From an archaeon (lineage in GTDB: Archaea > Nanobdellota > Nanobdellia > SCGC-AAA011-G17 > GW2011-AR20): a stretch of DNA of 36,432 bases. The DNA lies in NCBI GenBank assembly GCA_002687185.1, contig NYZO01000112.1:1-36432 (forward strand), read 5' to 3'. The notes below the pieces were generated by a model. The model saw only the letters and a list, made by a program, of their open reading frames with translations. It was not told where the DNA came from and searched no databases. The translations under genes were made by a program, and so were the position numbers. Numbering within the stretch: the first letter of the stretch is position 1; each line of letters begins with the position of its first letter. Of this stretch, positions 33,501 through 36,432 are shown in pieces.

Positions 33501-33664
33501 GTGGCATCCAAACTATTATCTACAGCCTCTTTAATAGTCGTAACTAATGCTTTACGCGGATTATCAAAACCTAAAAGATGTTTATTCTTTAAGAAAAACT
33601 CGGAAATGGAAATTGAACGTTGTTCTTTAGCTAAGTCTTCCGCATTTAATCTTGTTTGGGCCAT
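30512..33664 (-). CDS. top6B: DNA topoisomerase VI subunit B, with intein
   Basis: ATPase subunit of topoisomerase VI. GHKL motifs: 'EAVDNSLDA' (N box), 'VEDNGPGI' (G1) and 'TRGQQGIGI' (G2). The transducer part contains 'RFANRVPLQYQPGACAVTKG'. The ORF has 1,050 codons because a 521-residue intein sits between Ile119 and Ser641, exactly in the G2 ATP-lid motif (GQQGIGI^SASSLYAQL). After splicing the protein is 529 aa, the normal size. Without splicing the ATP site would be broken, so function depends on the intein. A TATA-like sequence is centred about 30 nt before the ATG. Confidence 0.95.
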   Translation of the reverse strand: MAQTRLNAEDLAKEQRSISISEFFLKNKHLLGFDNPRKALVTTIKEAVDNSLDATEQIGVTPEIKIKVTPVSAKRFKIVVEDNGPGIVREQIPKIFAKLLYGSKFDKLKSTRGQQGIGICMTPDTLIPLGDGKILPIKEIVENNLDNDLFVLAPDLKLGLGRIDRFWKIPAPPEMVKIKTLGGNEIKLTPENPVLVRNAEGFSWKEAKEITKEDYIAISRKLGTNIKEEKIPLVDLLNKDTRIDNKPFVDDLLLKLRDKYGTWKGVSERFPIRVDQIKGWRKNNIRRRPKKRDIELFTKDLEISRKEFIDNCTRVGRLGNYINIPKYVSPEFMRFLGLISGDGHIQAPIKTRWGTNISFWNNDDKLQNGFKNLVKKLFNIDSSLFYHSKGRGKMHQFSSSLVAEILNNCGIPSGKKHDKFYLKEFLQRKDLLRPYLQALYDCEGSVSLERKTVSFMIRNKKMIKQIQLFLLQFGIISRINKASSDLRIIISSKKNVKKFRDEIGFTHSKRANELNVIVDAMKKENSKIEKIPFVKKQIIKLKQQLSVPHKEWPSPHLLVDNKRHTINFETLQSTVNFCMGKVNLKRPPLELQELYCILNSDVVWVEVTSSEIFQYNKKFVYDLTMKDGNNFLANGILVHNSASSLYAQLTTGKPTKITSKTSSRKKAHYFELHIDTKNNEPEIIKDLEVDWPDKKTGTKIEIELEAAYQKGQRSIDEYLKQTAIVNPHLYLIYRNPEKKTIHYPRVTNKLPKEAKEIKPHPYGIELGILIRMLKESKHKKLKSFLMKEFCRVSSRVADQILEKANLEPNALSSRIARQQADNVLHAMRETKIMSPPSDCVVPITQKLVLKGLKKEVDAEFYEAITRPPAVYRGYPFIIEAGIAYGGNLPADQQVRVLRFANRVPLQYQPGACAVTKGITSTNWRQYGLSQSGKNLPIGPVVILLHIASVWVPFTSESKEAIAQYPEIIKEMRLALQECGRKLGKYIRKKKRAQVEAKHKSYIQKYLPHIAIGLKEILTLKDTQEKRIITTLKKDLEKTRPNINLDVKDVK
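31745..33307 (-). mobile_element. LAGLIDADG intein in top6B (521 aa)
   Basis: Starts with Cys (CMTPDTLIPLGDGK, block A), ends NFLANGILVHN (blocks F/G, penultimate His, terminal Asn), and is followed by Ser. The endonuclease helices are 'FLGLISGDGHI' and 'YLQALYDCEGSVS'. A segment with 'YGTWKGVSERF' and 'RVDQIKGWRKNN' between splice and endonuclease domains looks like an added helix-turn-helix. The block-B motif reads LTPENPVLV where LTPEHPVLV is expected, so the usual His that assists the first splicing step is Asn (codon AAT). Insertion in the conserved ATP-binding G2 motif is typical of intein targets. Confidence 0.93.
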
Positions 33665-33687
33665 GTTACGACTAGGATAAAGGGAGG

Positions 33688-33700
33688 GTTTATAAAATTA
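33688..33700 (-). promoter_or_regulatory. TATA-like promoter of the top6BA operon
   Basis: On the minus strand AATTTTATAAACC is centred about 30 nt before the top6B ATG (33664), as expected for a near-leaderless transcript. Confidence 0.5.
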
Positions 33701-33724
33701 TGTGCAAGTGTGGATGTTGTAAAG

Positions 33725-35356
33725 TTATAATACTAAAATTGAACTAAAAATAAAAAACCCGCCGGTGCCAATTAATAATAATAGAATAGAACCAAACATC
33801 TTCCAAAATTTAATACTGCTTTTAATACGGTCGGTGCTAGTAGATAATTCTTTTAATTCTAAATGATGCGTTGCGCCTCGCAGGAACCAACCAGTAGCTT
33901 TACTCGGTACGTTTTGTAATCCTTTAGCGCGTTTCCATGCGAAAAATAAATTTCCAAAGAATGGGATGAAACTCTCGTAATTTAAAAACATTAAACCAGT
34001 TTTATCCTGGAACATCATGTCTTCTGAAAAAATAAAACCAGGGATGCCGCGACCAATAACTTTTCCAGTATAACTAACAGGGCGACCGCGCAATGGAGAC
34101 GCATATACATCAGTCATAGTGCTTAGAATAGTTTCATTAGTAGCTTTGGTGTTAGGGTATGCATACATTGTCTTTGATAAACTACCTAAACCTAAACCGA
34201 TTATACCGCCGAAAATAAACGTTGGCCATGGAAGGCTTAATAGGATTGGAGTAATAACACCGACTATAGATAACAAGAACGGTAAAAAGTAAATTGAAAC
34301 GTCTCTGAAGAATCCGTGGTATAGTTTTGCTTTGTCAACTTTTTTACGCTTGATCTTCTCGAAATCATAAATTGTACTTACGTTAATTGATCTAGCAATA
34401 CTACTAAGACGCTTAATACGTTTGCCGACTAGTGGATGAGTGCTCTTTAATTCTAAAATCTTTGCCCAAGGACTAACAATATCAAACAATAACGCCTGTT
34501 CTAATAATTCGAAACGGTCCTTGAAAGTAGCATGGATTAAACTCAAATCTTTTGCACCCTTGTAATCCATCACACCTAATGTTTTTGTACTCTCTAATAA
34601 TCGCTTTGCCTTACGGTCGTCTTCAGTTGCCATGATTCCATAAGCTACCTTGATCAAAGCTGAAGACATAACGTCTGGTTTTTTAGTGTAGCGGGCAGCG
34701 AACTCGTCTGCGTAATATTCACGAACACGGCTCAAATACAAAACGACGTACTGGCCAACAATATACAATACAAATGCGCCGATACCAATCAATGCTAAAT
34801 AATTACCACTTTTCTTTGATGATGAATTCTTACTGCCAGATCTGACTAAAATAAAATATAGCTCGTATAAAATTTGGAGCATAGTTGATGCAATACTCAT
34901 TACGATAAAGTCACGATGTTTAATATGGCCCACTTCGTGCGCTACCACAGCCTCTACTTCTTCTTGGGTTAGATATTTAAACAAACCCTCCGTTACAACG
35001 ACACGAGCGTTGAACGCGCCTGAGCCGAAAGTGAACGCTGTAGGGTTATCGTCTGGGATCAAACCAATTAAAGGGACTTTGAGGTTATTGTCTTGACAAA
35101 TCTTGGTTAGGAATGCTGCGAACTTTTTGTTCTCTAACTCGTTCACTTTGTAAAATTTAGCCTTGTATAACCATTTGTAAATCCAAGTTGAAACATAAGG
35201 ACTGACTAACCATAAAATAATATTAATAACAATCGTTGCAATGATTAGAAAATAACCGTTAATGAAACCGGCAACGTATGATGCTAATAAAATTATAAAG
35301 AAAATAAAACTTGATAAGACGCCTAACGTGAACAAAGACGCGAAACGTAAGTTCAT
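33725..35356 (-). CDS. htpX: HtpX-like membrane zinc protease (M48) with extra C-terminal domain
   Basis: Membrane protease for quality control of membrane proteins. Two N-terminal membrane helices, zinc motif HEVGH at residues 140-144 with the third ligand in 'REYYADEFAARY', then two further helices. At 543 aa it is almost twice the usual 280-300. The added C-terminal part has two helices (FLPFLLSIVGVITPILL, FIFGGIIGLGLGSL), a beta-rich domain ('GRPVSYTGKVIGRGIPG', 'FQDKTGLMFLNYES') and a last helix (ILLLLIGTGGFFIF). Its start overlaps the KH gene stop by 4 nt, placing it in an operon with translation and rRNA-processing genes. Confidence 0.9.
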   Translation of the reverse strand: MNLRFASLFTLGVLSSFIFFIILLASYVAGFINGYFLIIATIVINIILWLVSPYVSTWIYKWLYKAKFYKVNELENKKFAAFLTKICQDNNLKVPLIGLIPDDNPTAFTFGSGAFNARVVVTEGLFKYLTQEEVEAVVAHEVGHIKHRDFIVMSIASTMLQILYELYFILVRSGSKNSSSKKSGNYLALIGIGAFVLYIVGQYVVLYLSRVREYYADEFAARYTKKPDVMSSALIKVAYGIMATEDDRKAKRLLESTKTLGVMDYKGAKDLSLIHATFKDRFELLEQALLFDIVSPWAKILELKSTHPLVGKRIKRLSSIARSINVSTIYDFEKIKRKKVDKAKLYHGFFRDVSIYFLPFLLSIVGVITPILLSLPWPTFIFGGIIGLGLGSLSKTMYAYPNTKATNETILSTMTDVYASPLRGRPVSYTGKVIGRGIPGFIFSEDMMFQDKTGLMFLNYESFIPFFGNLFFAWKRAKGLQNVPSKATGWFLRGATHHLELKELSTSTDRIKSSIKFWKMFGSILLLLIGTGGFFIFSSILVL

Positions 35357-35868
35357 TCTTTAGATCTCCTTTTTTCTCGCTCGATTAGTGCATATACATT
35401 ACCATGCTTTGCGCCTTGCAGTAGTTGAGTCATTGCACGACGAGCTAAATCAGTGTTTTGGACCGCGCCAATAATACCGACAGTTTTGCCGTATACAACT
35501 ATGTGAGTGTTTGTTAAGCGTTCTAACATTTTACGAGCTTTTCCGTCAGTACCAATAGCTCGGGCCTTGACTCTTTTTAAATCTTGCTTATTACGACAGA
35601 AATCAGTCATGTCAATGAACGCACAAAACTGATCGTCTTTGAGAAGTCTATTAGCAATTGACGGGTTGAAACCGCGAGCGATAGCCTGAATAATGTTTTT
35701 AGCTACCAATAATTGCAAGCCGTCGTTGCTGTCGATTGTGACTTCCGCGTCCTTTGAGTTAATAGAAATAGTAGTGTCTGTAGCTGATTCGATGCTGCGT
35801 TTGATTTTTCCTTTCTCGCCAATTATAACCGCTAAACGGTCCTTGGGGACTTTGATTTGGTCTTGCAT
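35353..35868 (-). CDS. KH-domain protein, archaeal Dim2/Pno1-like
   Basis: RNA-binding protein with two KH domains. The first has 'VIIGEKGKIKRSIE' and the second 'ARAIGTDGKARKMLERLTN', followed by 'VYGKTVGIIG'. The 171-aa length and the gene order behind aIF1A match the archaeal homologue of Dim2/Pno1. That protein binds near the 3' end of 16S rRNA during small-subunit maturation and stimulates aIF2-related steps. It begins 1 nt after the aIF1A stop and overlaps the protease gene by 4 nt. The C-terminus is basic (EREKRRSKE). Confidence 0.9.
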   Translation of the reverse strand: MQDQIKVPKDRLAVIIGEKGKIKRSIESATDTTISINSKDAEVTIDSNDGLQLLVAKNIIQAIARGFNPSIANRLLKDDQFCAFIDMTDFCRNKQDLKRVKARAIGTDGKARKMLERLTNTHIVVYGKTVGIIGAVQNTDLARRAMTQLLQGAKHGNVYALIEREKRRSKE

Positions 35869-35869
35869 C

Positions 35870-36208
35870 TTAGAATTCTTCGAACTCTTCTGCGGCCTTT
35901 AATAAACCTTTCTTCTTGAGAATGTCAACTTGTGCACCACGGTACTTGTATAAAATGTCACCTTTAGCGTCGCCGCCTAACTCCCAAGGCTCAACCAAAA
36001 CTGTGTCGCCAGCTCTGACCCAGAGTGAGCGTTTTAGTCTACCAGGGATACGGCAAATTCTAGTTTTTCCGTCAAAACATCTGATACGCATCCTTGAGGC
36101 GCCCAAACGCTGCTCGACTAGGCCTAAAACCTGATTGTCACGAGGGAGTCTTACACGAATAATACCGTCGCCTTCAGGTTGGTTTCTGTTCTTTTTATAA
36201 GGAGCCAT
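35870..36208 (-). CDS. eif1A: Translation initiation factor aIF1A
   Basis: Small OB-fold factor that binds the ribosomal A site during initiation. The 112-aa length, basic N-terminal tail ([10 protein letters not shown]), OB core ('[20 protein letters not shown]', '[17 protein letters not shown]', '[14 protein letters not shown]') and 'KGDILYKYR' followed by an acidic C-terminus are standard for aIF1A/eIF1A. It is the first gene of an operon with the KH protein and HtpX. A TATA-like box lies about 29 nt upstream. Confidence 0.96.
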   Translation of the reverse strand: MAPYKKNRNQPEGDGIIRVRLPRDNQVLGLVEQRLGASRMRIRCFDGKTRICRIPGRLKRSLWVRAGDTVLVEPWELGGDAKGDILYKYRGAQVDILKKKGLLKAAEEFEEF

Positions 36209-36231
36209 CTGACATATAATCAGATTAAAAC

Positions 36232-36243
36232 GTTATATAAAGC
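36232..36243 (-). promoter_or_regulatory. TATA-like promoter of the aIF1A operon
   Basis: On the minus strand GCTTTATATAAC is centred about 29 nt before the aIF1A ATG and overlaps the stop codon of the gene upstream. The promoter is therefore embedded in the preceding gene's end. Confidence 0.55.
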
Positions 36244-36432
36244 TATTTGTTTTGTTCCAATTAGGCTTTCGCTCTTTATGGTCAGCCAAGTGCCAGTGGT
36301 GTTCTTCTGATATTTTAGTTAAGGTTTTTGTCATCAAACGTAATAGAGATTTTTCACGGCCGAAGATGTCTAATTGTAACATGCTCGTTTTACCGCCAGA
36401 GACGATTGCAATAACACGCGCTTTGTCTTTTG
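36233..36432 (-). CDS. 3' end of an unidentified gene (partial)
   Basis: Not in the ORF track because it runs off the window. On the minus strand a frame is open from the window edge to a TAA at 36235-36233, encoding 65 residues: 'ARVIAIVSGGKTSMLQLDIF', then a helical, His-rich stretch ('ISEEHHWHLADHKERKPNW'). The codon use and the clean frame argue for a real gene end. The fragment is too short to name; it lies upstream of aIF1A and in the same direction. Confidence 0.55.
   Translation of the reverse strand, partial: KDKARVIAIVSGGKTSMLQLDIFGREKSLLRLMTKTLTKISEEHHWHLADHKERKPNWNKTNSFI

Noticed and set aside
33105-33680. 191-aa plus-strand ORF
   Set aside because: Antisense shadow of top6B; the minus strand encodes clear GHKL motifs there.
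1-36432. CRISPR array or cas genes
   Set aside because: No regularly spaced short repeats and no Cas-like proteins were seen on either strand.

Overview
The window is a gene-dense, AT-rich archaeal chromosome segment. Archaeal markers are topoisomerase VI A and B, aIF1A, a Dim2/Pno1-like KH protein, archaeal UMP kinase, archaeal-type prolyl-tRNA synthetase, DUF357, and the DUF2072/DUF2073/Era-like GTPase trio. Many genes have a TATA-like box about 25-30 nt before the start codon, so leaderless transcripts are likely. The many exported proteins with Ig-like, LamG and Cys-rich 'CxxxWxCxxW' modules, and the small enzymes, suggest a DPANN archaeon of the Woesearchaeota/Pacearchaeota type. That assignment is inferred from content, not from a marker tree.

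Layout. 1-4441: two exported, membrane-anchored Ig-like-repeat proteins. 4468-5846 (-): a three-gene operon matching the ArvA/B/C (OapA/B/C) vesiculation-GTPase cluster. 5995-9548: a LamG + metallophosphatase + Ig-repeat + Cys-rich surface protein, split by what looks like a 2-nt AT-repeat expansion. 9714-10319: a small membrane-anchored protein. 10366-15233: an overlapping operon pta-ackA-DHH phosphoesterase-exported transglutaminase. 15297-18234: complete proS, an antisense LAGLIDADG endonuclease gene, and the displaced 3' end of a different proS. 18365-20417: AlaX, Nudix, a 32-residue membrane ORF and pyrH. 20541-22466: an unknown 452-codon gene cut by a solitary IS200-type element. 22473-24793: CDGSH protein, two small winged-helix proteins, DUF357 and an NT5C-type HAD phosphatase. 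24971-29339: an exported partner protein coupled to a C25 (gingipain-like) peptidase. 29427-33664 (-): top6B (with a 521-aa intein) and top6A. 33725-36208 (-): aIF1A, KH protein and HtpX-like protease. 36233-36432 (-): the 3' end of a further gene.

The most unusual feature is the proS locus. A full proS of one C-terminal subtype is followed by an intron-less homing-endonuclease gene on the opposite strand, and then by an orphan proS tail of the canonical subtype. This looks like an in-place replacement of an essential synthetase allele with the old tail left behind. It resembles the displaced gene ends left by mobile endonuclease ORFs in fungal mitochondrial genes. A second LAGLIDADG element, the top6B intein, lies 14 kb away and has Asn where the block-B His is expected. 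The IS200 insertion and the AT-repeat frameshift can both be undone on paper to give clean single reading frames.

No stretch longer than about 300 nt is without a gene or gene remnant. I saw no tRNA, rRNA or CRISPR array.
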